Part shown: in pieces, positions 11,796 through 25,103 of the stretch
Layout of the letters: the number at the start of each line of letters is the position of its first letter
How positions within the stretch are numbered: position 1 is the stretch's first letter
Assembly (NCBI RefSeq): GCF_001039355.2
Contig: NW_019775591.1
Span: forward strand, 88,503 to 152,502
Length of the DNA: 64,000 bases
Direction: 5' to 3'
From: Lingula anatina
Lineage: Eukaryota > Brachiopoda > Lingulata > Lingulida > Lingulidae
Program-made: the position numbers and the translations under genes
The notes under the pieces: model-generated
What the model saw: the letters and a program-made list of their open reading frames with translations, nothing else
Told to the model about the DNA's origin: nothing
Databases searched by the model: none

Positions 11796-14365
11796 CCCAT
11801 GCGTGTGTAAGTACATTAATCATGGTTGAGATGAAAATTCTAAAATTTTTGATTGACTGGGTTTTTAATTACATTTTAAAATATGCAAATTTTGCAGGTA
11901 TTTAAGATTTCTGATATTTCGATAATAATTAAACTATTGTAATTTACGTTAGAAAAATTTATAATAAAAATTTTCTCATTCTAGGGGCAATTGATCCTGC
12001 CCAGTCCCTGTTTACTTATGAAAATGGCGTGACAGCGCAGACTTATGGAAATGACAGCTTCACTCCACTGTGAGTTTTCTTTTCACTCTTTCTGTAACCT
12101 TTTAAATTTAGAACTGTTTAAATAATGTATCTTACCTATGATACCATTTTGATTCTCAGTTATACTTTGCTGTATTGTTACATAAAAAATAATACAGAAT
12201 TATTATAATTTAGTTTTATAACATTTGATTCATGTACAAATAAGACATATTGATCAAACTTTTGTAAAGATTATTATCCATCTGTGTTATTTCAGGTTTT
12301 TCAACTTGGACACCATGTTTGCAGACAATGCAACTAAGTGGTCTGCCATCAGTGCATGTGGTGGTATGGCCAACCTGAACAGAGAATGTGTGTACGACAT
12401 CGCCCTGACTGGAAATGAAGCTGCTGGTGTTGCCACGGCAAGCTCTCAGACGCAGTTTGCAGAGGAGAAGGCTGCTGTAGGTGAGTGGAGCATTTTCAGA
12501 GGTTGAGAACTGGAAAGAACTCCAAGAACAGATCTCCGTCAAGGCTAATAACAAAAATAGGTAGAAAAGGGATATGCCACAGCACAAGACTTATTTCATT
12601 AAAGAACATTTAGGTTTGATTTGATTGACATATCTTTGAAATTAAATTAAGTGATTAAAAATTTTTCAACTGGTAAAAAAGTAAATCATTTAAAAAGAGA
12701 AAAAACGTGTTTTTTTTAAATTATGACTCATAATATTAACTTCATTACATCATTTTACCATCCTTACACAAGAGACAGAAAAACTATTTGTTGGGCTATT
12801 TCAGGCTATTTTAAATGCTATTTCACCATATTAATCAAAGGAGTGATCATTTTTTAATATATTATCCCACTGCTTTCAGATAACTTCCCGCCCACCATCA
12901 ACAACAACAACACAGTACTGTACCTGGTTGCAGGACAGAACATGGCCACTAACATCACCATCAGTGCACAGGACCAGAACCCTGCTGATACTGTCTCATT
13001 TAGCCTGGCATCCCCTGTGCCAACTGGTAAGTAATTGGTATCATTACAGTTACAAACTTTTACAGGATTTTAAAATGAATTTGAGGCATGCATGTATGGC
13101 ATAAACATTTGATCAGATATTGAGTGATGTCCTTGTCATGATGGCCTGTGTAAGATGATTCATTTTGTGAATAGAGAATATGAATAAGGAAATTTACAAG
13201 TCATAAAAAAAGAAAATTTCAAACTTTGTCATTTTCTTTTTTATCACTTGTACATTTTATAAGTTTCAGTTGTATCTTGGCTAGTCAAAATTTAATATGG
13301 GTGATACATAACAGTTTTTATCTGTAGCAAAGCCAAACAGATCTACAAGTGGTACATGTAGTGGTCTTCTTCTGCTGCTGCTGCTGCAGCTGATATTTTG
13401 TTCTGAAGAATGCATTTGGCACAATTACTCAATAGCACAACTACCACACTCAGTCTCACATTTGATCTTTTTGCTGACACAAAACCAAGGTGTGACAGGA
13501 ACATCTCTTCCAATGGTCCAATTTCTGCCACAGGTGCTGTTAGGTCCACTCTTTGTTCTGTAATCCAGATTTAGTATTTTTGTCTCAAATAAAACATTTA
13601 TATCCTTCAGGAGCTGTGATCGGTAGCAGTAGTGGAGAACTTGCCTGGAGCAGTGTACCTACCACCCTGACCTCCAATACCAGCCTGAAGATCATAGCCT
13701 CTGATGGCAAGGCTAACACTGCCCTGCTGCCTAAACTCTTTTACTGCAAGTGCCAGGTAAGTTTGATTTCTTTTTGCTCCTTTTTAAAATGTTGATATAA
13801 AACCTGAAAATGCTTTCTCTCATAGTAGTTTTTTTAATTAAGATTTATGTCATAGTCATTATATTTAATTGACTTAATTGACCTTGACTTTCTTCACTAG
13901 TGACAAAGATTAATTGAGAATTGGCAGTATACTTATAGACATGCCCAAGGAGACACATAGCAATTTATGTAACCTACCAGTACTGTTTATGCATTCAGTA
14001 ATTAACAGCATCCTCCAAAACACAATAACTTAGTCTTCCCTTTATTTTTTCATTCCAGAATGGAGGCACATGTAAATTCAACATTGAGAGTACAGACTTG
14101 TTCACAGAGGTGCCCTGTGAGTGCCCGTCTGGTCGAGAGGGGAACTACTGTGAGAGGGACATAGACGGCTGTGCTGATAACCCATGTTTCACTGGTGTGG
14201 CGTGTGTGGATGTCGCTGCACCAGGCACTGGGTTCCAGTGTGGTCCGTGTCCCCTGGGACTGGTGGGAGATGGCTCAGTGTGCTCAGGTTAGTGAGGACT
14301 TTACTTTCACTTGTTGAGTTTAGACATTGTCATGGTTATTCTGTGTTGAGGAAATGGCCAAAGAC

Positions 14366-14400
<35 letters not shown>

Positions 14401-17400
14401 TATAATTATAATTATAATTATATTGATGATGATGATCAAATGGTATAAAATACTTTTAAATACTTTAAATTAATTTAATCATATAATGCTTGATATTTGG
14501 AGACTGTTTTTATTTCTGAAACTTAAAGTTTCTTAATTTCTCTTCTCCTCTCTCTATTGTTCTCTTTCTCTCATTCACACAGATGAAGATGAGTGCCTTA
14601 AGACCCCGTCCCCATGTGCCCAGACCTGCAGTAACCTGCCAGGCAGCTACCAGTGCTCTTGTGGAGGTGGATATATCCTGGGGCCTGATCTCACCACTTG
14701 CCTGGGTAAGAAAACGAATGCAGAACTTTGAAAGTAGGATCAAATATGAAAGACATTGCAGTTTTATATGAATGATGAATTTTTCTCAGGTCATGATAGA
14801 AAAAGAAAAAAAATCTTAGCTTAATTGTGATTAAAATTTTATATTCATAGGGTACACTTGTCTACAGAATAATATTGTTAGATAGTTAGATAAAAAGGTA
14901 AAATAAAATATTGTAGTACATGTTTTAAAACATTAAATGTGTTCCTGCCAAAGGCATGGTGAAATTTTATCTGAAGGTTCATAAGCAGTTAGTTTACATA
15001 GTGTTCATTTTCTTTAACTTCAAATATTTGGTTTTAAATATTTTTCAGATGTTGATGAATGTTCACGTGGCACCCACGACTGTGACTCCAATGCTGCCTG
15101 TAACAACACAGTGGGTTCTTATATCTGTACCTGTAATACTGGCTATACTGGCCTTGGGACAACTGGACAATGTGATGGTTAGTGTGGACACTGGCCTTGG
15201 GACAACTGAACAGTGTTATTGTAATTTATTATTGCTCAATACATATAGTTAAAAATTGAAACTATTGGTTTAAAGATTCCTTTCATAAGAAAAATGTGTA
15301 CAATAAATGTCAGAGACAGTGTCATGCAGACATGAATACAATGAATTGAATGTTACTTAAGTTTTGCCATATTAACTTGTTATTCTGCAGATATAAATGA
15401 GTGTAGTGCCAGTCCCTGTCAGGCCAATGCTGTGTGTACCAACCTGGTGGGCAGTTACAGGTGTGATTGCTCTCTGGGATATGAGCTGGACCCTCTTACT
15501 GGACAGTGTACTGGTCAGTAACGCTATGTATGGGAAAGTGATAGAGAAACAGTTGAGATTTTGGATCCATGTTTTAAAAATTGAGCAGATAAAATGGCAT
15601 TTGTTTTATTAAAATGGAAACCAAAATTAAATATTATCCTACTCTTTTTCAAAGAGAGCACAGGGTAATCAAAAATCGTACTGAAGATTAGGCTAAGAGT
15701 ATGTACTTTAAAATGGATGCAAGTTAGAATTGGAATCATTTTTTTCCATTCTGTTTCAGAGATTGATGAGTGTACCCGTGACAACACGTGTCAGCAGACA
15801 TGTACAGATGGTGTGGCTACATATACCTGTGGTTGCAACACTGGATTTGTCATTGATACCACAGATCAGGTCACTTGTATTCGTAAGTGACCTTTTATAA
15901 ATAATTATATCATTTACCATACTGCAAAACTTTTAAAATTTATTATGATGATACCATATTTTAATTATTAAAATAAACAATTAAATGTTTTTTTATAAAA
16001 ATAAAGATATATGACAGACAATGCTTTCCAACATTTTTTTTTTTTTTAAGTCCACCAGGTCAAATTGAAAAATTATTCTCTTTTCCTAGACAAGAAATCT
16101 GTAGTAAATTATTATTTATTTTTTTGCTATTGTAGCTGAGCAGCAGTGTAACAGTGCCCAGAATGCCACCTGTGACTACACTGGGGACGCAGCCCCACTG
16201 TGTGCTGTCATTCAGGGAGAGGTGACATGTAACTGTCCACCCAAATATACGGCTACTGCTGACAAGAAATGTGTTGGTAAGATTATGAAAAACTGAACGT
16301 TGAGGTTGATTTTTTATGCGTAAGTTGTGAGTCAAGGAATTGATAATTTCTTGATTATAGTCAGAATTTAATTAACTTAGCCCAAATGGGTTGCCACTGC
16401 AAGCAAACGAAATAATAATAATAGTTTTAATTAAAAGAAAAAATTTTGATTAAAAATACAATCACATTTTTCTTTTTTATCTATGATAATGAAGAGTGTG
16501 CCTGCCTAGCACATTATTATTTTTTTTTTCCAGACATAGATGAGTGTTCTGGCGCCCACCTGTGTCGGCCAGCCTCAGTGGCTAGCTGTGTAAACACTGT
16601 GGGAGACTACACCTGCAGCTGTGGCACTGGCTACAAACTGGATGTAGATGGAAGAACTTGTGTTGGTGAGTGACACATGTAGATGTATGTATTAATGTTC
16701 TAGTTTTTATTCTCAGGCCTGTAGACTGCATCCACTAACTGCCCTTTAAACTGGAAAATAACTACTGTGAATCAAAAGTGATTCCAAATAGCTACTAGTA
16801 CAAATATGTTTCCTAGTAAAAAGGATCAATGAATCAGAATTAGACCCCTCTTTGTAATTGCTGGCTACAGACCAGATTATGCTATGTCAATTTGTAATTT
16901 GAGGGCATTATGATATGGTATATTGAAATCTAATACTTTATTCTATAACTCATCAAATTAACTTCCAGGTGTAATGCGAAAGTATTTGTTAAGAGATTCT
17001 TACTCTGGGTAGCTATATATAGACTATTTTAGATAATGAACCAAAAGGTATATCCAGCTTTTGCTATCACAGATGGTCAATGTACATAACAGAAAGAGGA
17101 GAAATAAATGACCTTCTGATATTTTCATTAAACATTAACATTTCCCATTCATTTCTTGTCAGATATTGATGAGTGTACTGAACTGTCCAGTGGGAGCCCC
17201 ATGCACAACTGTGACCTGACCCGTGGCTACTGCAGTAATTCAGTGGGCAGTTTCTCCTGTGGCTGCAATGCTGGCTACAATCTCAATGCCACTGGAAATG
17301 GTTGTGAAGGTGAGACAATTGATTTTAAATTAATGGCCAGATTTACATATGAATATAATCATAGATACCTTTACTTCTCCAATTATTGATATATCATTGT

Positions 17401-20400
17401 TGCTGATAGTAAATTTGTGTGGTTTCAACTGTAAAGGGTACTTTTTGGATATAAAAGCTAAAACGGTATTATTTTTATCTCAGATAAGAATGAGTGTGCT
17501 TCTCCCACCACTAATGACTGTAATGCTGACTATGCCAACTGTACCAACACCTTGGGTAGTTACACCTGCACTTGCAAGACAGGCTTTACTGGGGATGGTG
17601 TCATCTGTGCAGGTAGGAAAAGATTTTATTTCATTTCGTCCTTTAAAAAACTCTTGAAAATTTTACACTTTAATTATGAATCATTATTTCCCTAGTGTTT
17701 ATTTTTTGTTCAGAGAAAATAACATTATTACAACTTTCAAAAAGAAAATTTACCTTAAGTTGTATTAAATTTTGATACAGTTACAATCCTGAGACTTAAA
17801 CACACACACAAAAAAGAATGATAATGATTTTAAAAAATTACAATATGATTAAAAATATCTATGATATCACATTTGGTAAATAAAACAAAAAAAAAGAATG
17901 ATAATGATTTTAAAAAATTACAATATGATTAAAGATATCTATGATATCATATTTGGTAAATGAGCTTTTTTTGCATAGCTTACTATAAGCACAACCAGTA
18001 TAAAAACAATCAGGTTTGCTGTTTTCTCCATATTTCTAAGTAATGCTACATGCTTTCTCTTCAGATCTAAATGAGTGTGGTCTTGCAACCCGTGGTGGCT
18101 GTGCCCAGGGATGCTCCAACAGCATCGGTTCCTACAGCTGTTTCTGTGGCAACGGCTATTTACTAGACGCCAATGGATTAACATGCAATGGTGAGAATTG
18201 ATTTTGATTATTTTGAAACTAGAATACATTAAGGTGTGTTCATGCCTATTAATTAATGTTTTAAGGCATTGTTAGGAGTTGCTAAAGGGAGGAATTTCAT
18301 TGACAAAGAAAATTTTTACAAACCACTGTCATAAATTGATATCATCCAAAATGTTTTTTTGCAATAATTTGGAACTCAATTTAGAGTGCTTGATCATGAA
18401 AACTAATAGCAGACATTTTCCTATTACTTATTCAGATTATGATGAATGCAGTCGTGAAGCAGACAATGGCTGTTACAGCAGTCAGTACTGTACCAACACA
18501 GTGGGCAGCTACACCTGCACTTGTCCCGTGGACTTTATCCTGTCCTCTGATGGAAAGACTTGTACTGGTGAGTTCACCATGGATTTTTAAAGCATGCAAT
18601 CCATGTTTGACTTTCTTGTAATAAAATAATGAATATTCAGGGGCTGACAGAGGCCGTTTTCTGGGTATTCTGAAGAAGGCCAAAAATGAAGGATGGATCA
18701 ACAAAGATCATTTGGAAGACTGTCAGAAAATATTGCCAGAACTGCTCCTGATATTGCTGGAAATTTCAGCAATTTTCATCTTATCACAAAGGTTATTCCT
18801 TATCCAAAACTGCTGAGGTCTGGGGTGAAATTCAAAAGTCTCTCTATTATAAGAATCATTCAAGAAATAAAAAAGTTTTACTTTATTTCCCTGTTCCAGC
18901 TGCTAACCAGTGTGCAGCAAATCACAACTGCTCTCACACCTGTGCCAGACTCAGTGGTAATGACACCTGCCAGTGTCCCAAGGGATACGAATTGGACGCC
19001 TCTGGCAAGAATTGTACAGGTGAGATAATGTGGAGTACATCATATATTAGAACAAATTAGATAATAATACTGAAGATGGACTTACTGGCTGGATGGTGAT
19101 TGTTTCTGGATTGGATGGATCCATAAAAACCAGGCATAAATTGTACAGCTAGTAGATATTTCATTGATATCAAGCGGTAAAGGTGTCCTCTACATGTATG
19201 TTAACCTTCATCTTATACATTGTACTTTTTATTACAATAGACAGCGTTCACATTTATATGTATTACTGATTTTGTTAATTTTCATCTAATTATGATTCAT
19301 AATGTAATGTTATTGAGACAAAATGTATATTTATATTACCAGAGTTTTCAAGCACTTTTTTAAAGGCGAAAACTGCACCATTCTTTCAGATATCAATGAA
19401 TGTGCCTCCAATGCTACCCACGGGTGTTCAGCAGACAACAATGTGATATGTGTCAATGATCCTGGAACATACCACTGTGTCTGCTCCAACACTTCTCTCT
19501 ACCAACAGGTAGAGGCCAGGAAATGTATAGGTAAGAAGCACTCAGATTACTTGGGTTATGTAATTGTATAAAACCAAATATGTAAATTTATGACTAGTAA
19601 ATATATATATGTTTTACTGATGTAGGATGCAATTTTATATCTATTTGGTATACATCTGTGAAGATATGAACATTATTCTGTTATCAGAATGGCTGGTCAT
19701 TAATGATTATAATAATTTTTGGGCTTAATGTAAGGTTTGCTTCACATGTTTCGTTGGAATTCTACTTAAAAAAAACAAAATATCAATTAGTTACATTTGA
19801 ATTTGTTTTGAATACTTGTAAATCCATTTATCATTGAAATAACTCATTTTAAAAATTTCCCTTCCAGACATTGATGAGTGTTCATCAGGAGGGGGCGCCA
19901 CATGTCCTGCCTTTTCCACATGTGTCAACCTGTCACCAGGGTATCGCTGTGACTGCCAGGCTGGATATAACAGCACTGGGGGACTGTGTCAAGGTAAGAG
20001 GAAAATATTATGTGACATTTTAAAAAATAAATTTTAAGTCTGTTTATGTGCTCTGTGTCTCAGATATTCAATTTATTTACATTATCACCAGCATGTGGTG
20101 AAGCCAAAGTTACAAAATTAAAAAAAATATATATGTTAACTGTTGTGGTTTTTGGTACAAACCATGCCATTTCATGTTTAACTGGTTGGTTCTGAATCAG
20201 AGAAGTTTGGGACTAGTTTCAGCTGTAAAAAAAACTTAACTGTCATAACCTGGTAATATTACATGTACCACTCACTCACCTTGGTGGTCCTTTAAATGCA
20301 TTCTTTCTCATTTCTGACATGGATTGTCTCATTACAGATATTGACGAATGTACCTCAGGAGCCCACAACTGTCACCCAACCCTTGGTCAATGTACCAACA

Positions 20401-23400
20401 CTGCTGGTGCCTATACATGTGCCTGTATCTCTGGCTACTCTGGGGACGGCATCACCTGCTCCGACGTAGATGAGTGTGCAGCCGCTGATGCAGGAGGTTG
20501 CGATGTTGCTCGTGGTCGCGGTACATGTGTGAACTACTCTGGAGGATCTAACTGTACTTGTATATCTGGGTACAGGCTGAATGCTAATGGAAAGACTTGT
20601 GATGGTAAGTGATAGGCATTTGCAATAGATATTTATATTGTCATACATATGTAGGTATATTTTGATTTTTTCTCTATCTTTATTAGAATATAATTCACAG
20701 TGTTACAGTATCTTTTTACAATACCTTTTGCTTTCTTTTACAGAATGCTGTTTCTTCTTTATATTTGATTATAGGAAAAAATGTAAATTTTTTTAAATTG
20801 CACAAGTTAATGTAATAAGATATATATTTCTTCACTCACTTTTTATTCCAATAAACAATCTAGGTAATTTTTATTTCAGACTTGAACGAGTGTGACCCCA
20901 GCAATCCACAACATGACTGTGCCCAGCTATGTAACAATGTGCCTGGTGGCTTCACATGTAGTTGTCAACCAGGATTTGCTCTGGCTGCTGATCAGAGAAA
21001 CTGCACTTGTAAGTGTTCTTTATATCTCCTCCAATGAAACCTGTATGAGATTCATTAAAGATGAACACAATGTATGCTACTGTATGTTGACTGATATTTG
21101 GCCTGGAAGGCCATTTTTATTTATGCCAGGCTCAAATGGGATTGTTAGATTTTATGATTTTACTGTGAACCAAGTGATTTGAATTTGCTGTTACTGCTGA
21201 TCAGAAAATTGTACTTGTTGTTGTTCTTTTGTGTCTTCATTTGATATGACATATGTCAATGTAACCTCAGTCTGTTATCAGTCATGTTAAGAACATTGTA
21301 TTAAATGGTATTCTCATGTTAAGAGTAAAACGTTTTAATAGAAAACTCTAATTTTTTATTTGCTTGAAGATTTTATTTCCATAGTGGATTAGACATACAG
21401 TAAGAGCCTGTCTTCAAGTTAAAGTTACTACCTTCCTTGGCAGCAGTATTTAAGCAAAATGTGGGCTGACTTAGTACAGTGCTTGCTGTTTTAGAAATAA
21501 AAGCCTTAATTCACATTTTTTCTTTTTCAGTACTTGCAGAGTGCCCAGCTAACAACACCTGCAGTGACTTGTGTGCCATGGTACTGGGACAGAGCATCTG
21601 CTCCTGCAGAAATAACTTCTACAAACTCTCCTCTGATAACCAGACTTGTGTTGGTAAGAAGAAAATACTGACTGTTTGCTGGCGTTATTCATAAATCATA
21701 AGTTCATAAATCATTATAGTTCATTCATAAATCATAAGTTCATAAATCATTATAGCAAAGAGGAAAAATGTACTTTTTTTAAATTTCAAATTATGACATG
21801 CATCACTATATTATTATTGTGCACATGTGTTGTACATGTAGCATTTAAGTTGCATATTCATCAGGTGTGTATATGTAATGTCCCTGTTTATAAGTGATCC
21901 AGTTGAAGTTAAAGACCTTTCCATTTTAAATGGGATAAAGGATTCAAATAATGTAAAGCTTTATGTAATCTCTATTCAGATGTGGATGAGTGCACTGACA
22001 GCTACCCATGTGTTGGGAACAGCAGTACATGCTTAAATACCAATGGTGGCTTCTCCTGCAACTGTACCAATGACTACATACTTGGAGCTGACAAGTTGAC
22101 TTGTGCTGGTATGCTGGTTACATAAACTATATGCCTATGTTGAGATTTTTTGATTATTTTAAAAAAATATTTTTAAAATATTAATGTGCAATTAGTAGTC
22201 TTAATCAGATTTTGCTGTTGGTCATTGATAAAATGATACTGCATAAATAGCATATATCATTTTAGTAATGAACCTGTCTTTTTAAGTCATGTGTGTTTGA
22301 AAATTTTAACTTGGATGCCAATCCTCAAAATCTTCTATTTGTCAGCAAGTTTAAAACTACATGTTGCATATTTAAGGATACTTGTCATTGCTTGTGTATT
22401 TAAGTAACATTTTCAAAAAGTTTTAGTGACTGTCTTGGAAATTGTATCTTACGGTATAATCGTTGTCCCAGTCATGCCAACATTCTAAACTGCTCTCTCT
22501 GTGACAGATCGTAACGGTGGTCTTACTAGCTGGACTAGCTGGGGAAGCTGCAGTGTCACGTGTGGTGGTGGAACCCAGTCCCGCACTCGTTCCTGCACCA
22601 ACCCAACTCAAGCTGGCAATGGCCTTCCATGCAGCGGACTGACCAGTGAGACTCAACAGTGTAATACGGACTCTTGTCCATGTAAGTGTGCTAATTGTTA
22701 AATTGCATGATTGTTGTTGCTTTTAGATATAATCCCCCTATTCTTTACTTTGACCTACAATTATTTGTTGATTTAAATTTTTTTCTACAATACCCAGTTT
22801 AGCATGCAATTTAGTCTCTCATGTAGAGAACATGAAACTATGCTATATGACAAATGTAATTGTATTTAGTAATTGTATAGAGTAAATTTTTTAGCGCTGC
22901 AACTTCTGTTTTTNTATGTTGACTGATATTTGGCCTGGAAGGCCATTTTTATTTATGCCAGGCTCAAATGGGATTGTTAGATTTTATGATTTTACTGTGA
23001 ACCAAGTGATTTGAATTTGCTGTTACTGCTGATCAGAAAATTGTACTTGTTGTTGTTCTTTTGTGTCTTCATTTGATATGACATATGTCAATGTAACCTC
23101 AGTCTCTTATCAGTCATGTTAAGAACATTGTATTAAATGGTATTCTCATGTTAAGAGTAAAACGTTTTAATAGAAAACTCTAATTTTTTATTTGCTTGAA
23201 GATTTTATTTCCATAGTGGATTAGACATACAGTAAGAGCCTGTCTTCAAGTTAAAGTTACTACCTTCCTTGGCAGCAGTATTTAAGCAAAATGTGGGCTG
23301 ACTTAGTACAGTGCTTGCTGTTTTAGAAATAAAAGCCTTAATTCACATTTTTTCTATTTCAGTACTTGCAGAGTGCCCAGCTAACAACACCTGCAGTGAC

Positions 23401-25044
23401 TTGTGTGCCATGGTACTGGGACAGAGCATCTGCTCCTGCAGAAATAACTTCTACAAACTCTCCTCTGATAACCAGACTTGTGTTGGTAAGAAGAAAATAC
23501 TGACTGTTTGCTGGCGTTATTCATAAATCATAAGTTCATAAATCATTATAGTTCATTCATAAATCATAAGTTCATAAATCATTATAGCAAAGAGGAAAAA
23601 TGTACTTTTTTTAAATTTCAAATTATGACATGCATCACTATATTATTATTGTGCACATGTGTTGTACATGTAGCATTTAAGTTGCATATTCATCAGGTGT
23701 GTATATGTAATGTCCCTGTTTATAAGTGATCCAGTTGAAGTTAAAGACCTTTCCATTTTAAATGGGATAAAGGATTCAAATAATGTAAAGCTTTATGTAA
23801 TCTCTATTCAGATGTGGATGAGTGCACTGACAGCTACCCATGTGTTGGGAACAGCAGTACATGCTTAAATACCAATGGTGGCTTCTCCTGCAACTGTACC
23901 AATGACTACATACTTGGAGCTGACAAGTTGACTTGTGCTGGTATGCTGGTTACATAAACTATATGCCTATGTTGAGATTTTTTGATTATTTTAAAAAAAT
24001 ATTTTTAAAATATTAATGTGCAATTAGTAGTCTTAATCAGATTTTGCTGTTGGTCATTGATAAAATGATACTGCATAAATAGCATATATCATTTTAGTAA
24101 TGAACCTGTCTTTTTAAGTCATGTGTGTTTGAAAATTTTAACTTGGATGCCAATCCTCAAAATCTTCTATTTGTCAGCAAGTTTAAAACTACATGTTGCA
24201 TATTTAAGGATACTTGTCATTGCTTGTGTATTTAAGTAACATTTTCAAAAAGTTTTAGTGACTGTCTTGGAAATTGTATCTTACGGTATAATCGTTGTCC
24301 CAGTCATGCCAACATTCTAAACTGCTCTCTCTGTGACAGATCGTAACGGTGGTCTTACTAGCTGGACTAGCTGGGGAAGCTGCAGTGTCACGTGTGGTGG
24401 TGGAACCCAGTCCCGCACTCGTTCCTGCACCAACCCAACTCAAGCTGGCAATGGCCTTCCATGCAGCGGACTGACCAGTGAGACTCAACAGTGTAATACG
24501 GACTCTTGTCCATGTAAGTGTGCTAATTGTTAAATTGCATGATTGTTGTTGCTTTTAGATATAATCCCCCTATTCTTTACTTTGACCTACAATTATTTGT
24601 TGATTTAAATTTTTTTCTACAATACCCAGTTTAGCATGCAATTTAGTCTCTCATGTAGAGAACATGAAACTATGCTATATGACAAATGTAATTGTATTTA
24701 GTAATTGTATAGAGTAAATTTTTTAGTGCTGCAACTTCTGTTTTTGTGTCTAAATGCCACCAGAGTGAAATTTAAAAAAACATTGTTTATAATTGCTGCC
24801 TAGCTACATGAATGAAAATGCACAGGAGTTACTTGCATGTTTAATAAGATTCACAAGTTAATGGCTTTCTTGGTCAACATTATATGTTACAGTGTATTTG
24901 TAATTGGAAGTTGAAATTGAATGCAAAAGTTGTTGAATCTTTCAGTGAGTCAAGCTGAGGAGGATTATGGTGTTGTTGTGACAATCTCTGGAGTGACAGT
25001 AGCTCAGGTAAATTATTAAATTAGCTATTGATCAAATGAGTAAT

Positions 25045-25103
<59 letters not shown>

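Noticed and set aside
11570-11905. Long open frame with a VCVCVC run
   Set aside because: It is a shadow frame over the VWD exon 11615-11725 and the GT microsatellite.
14366-14423. CRISPR-like or other short regular array
   Set aside because: Simple AAT/ATAATT microsatellite without spacers; the genome is eukaryotic.
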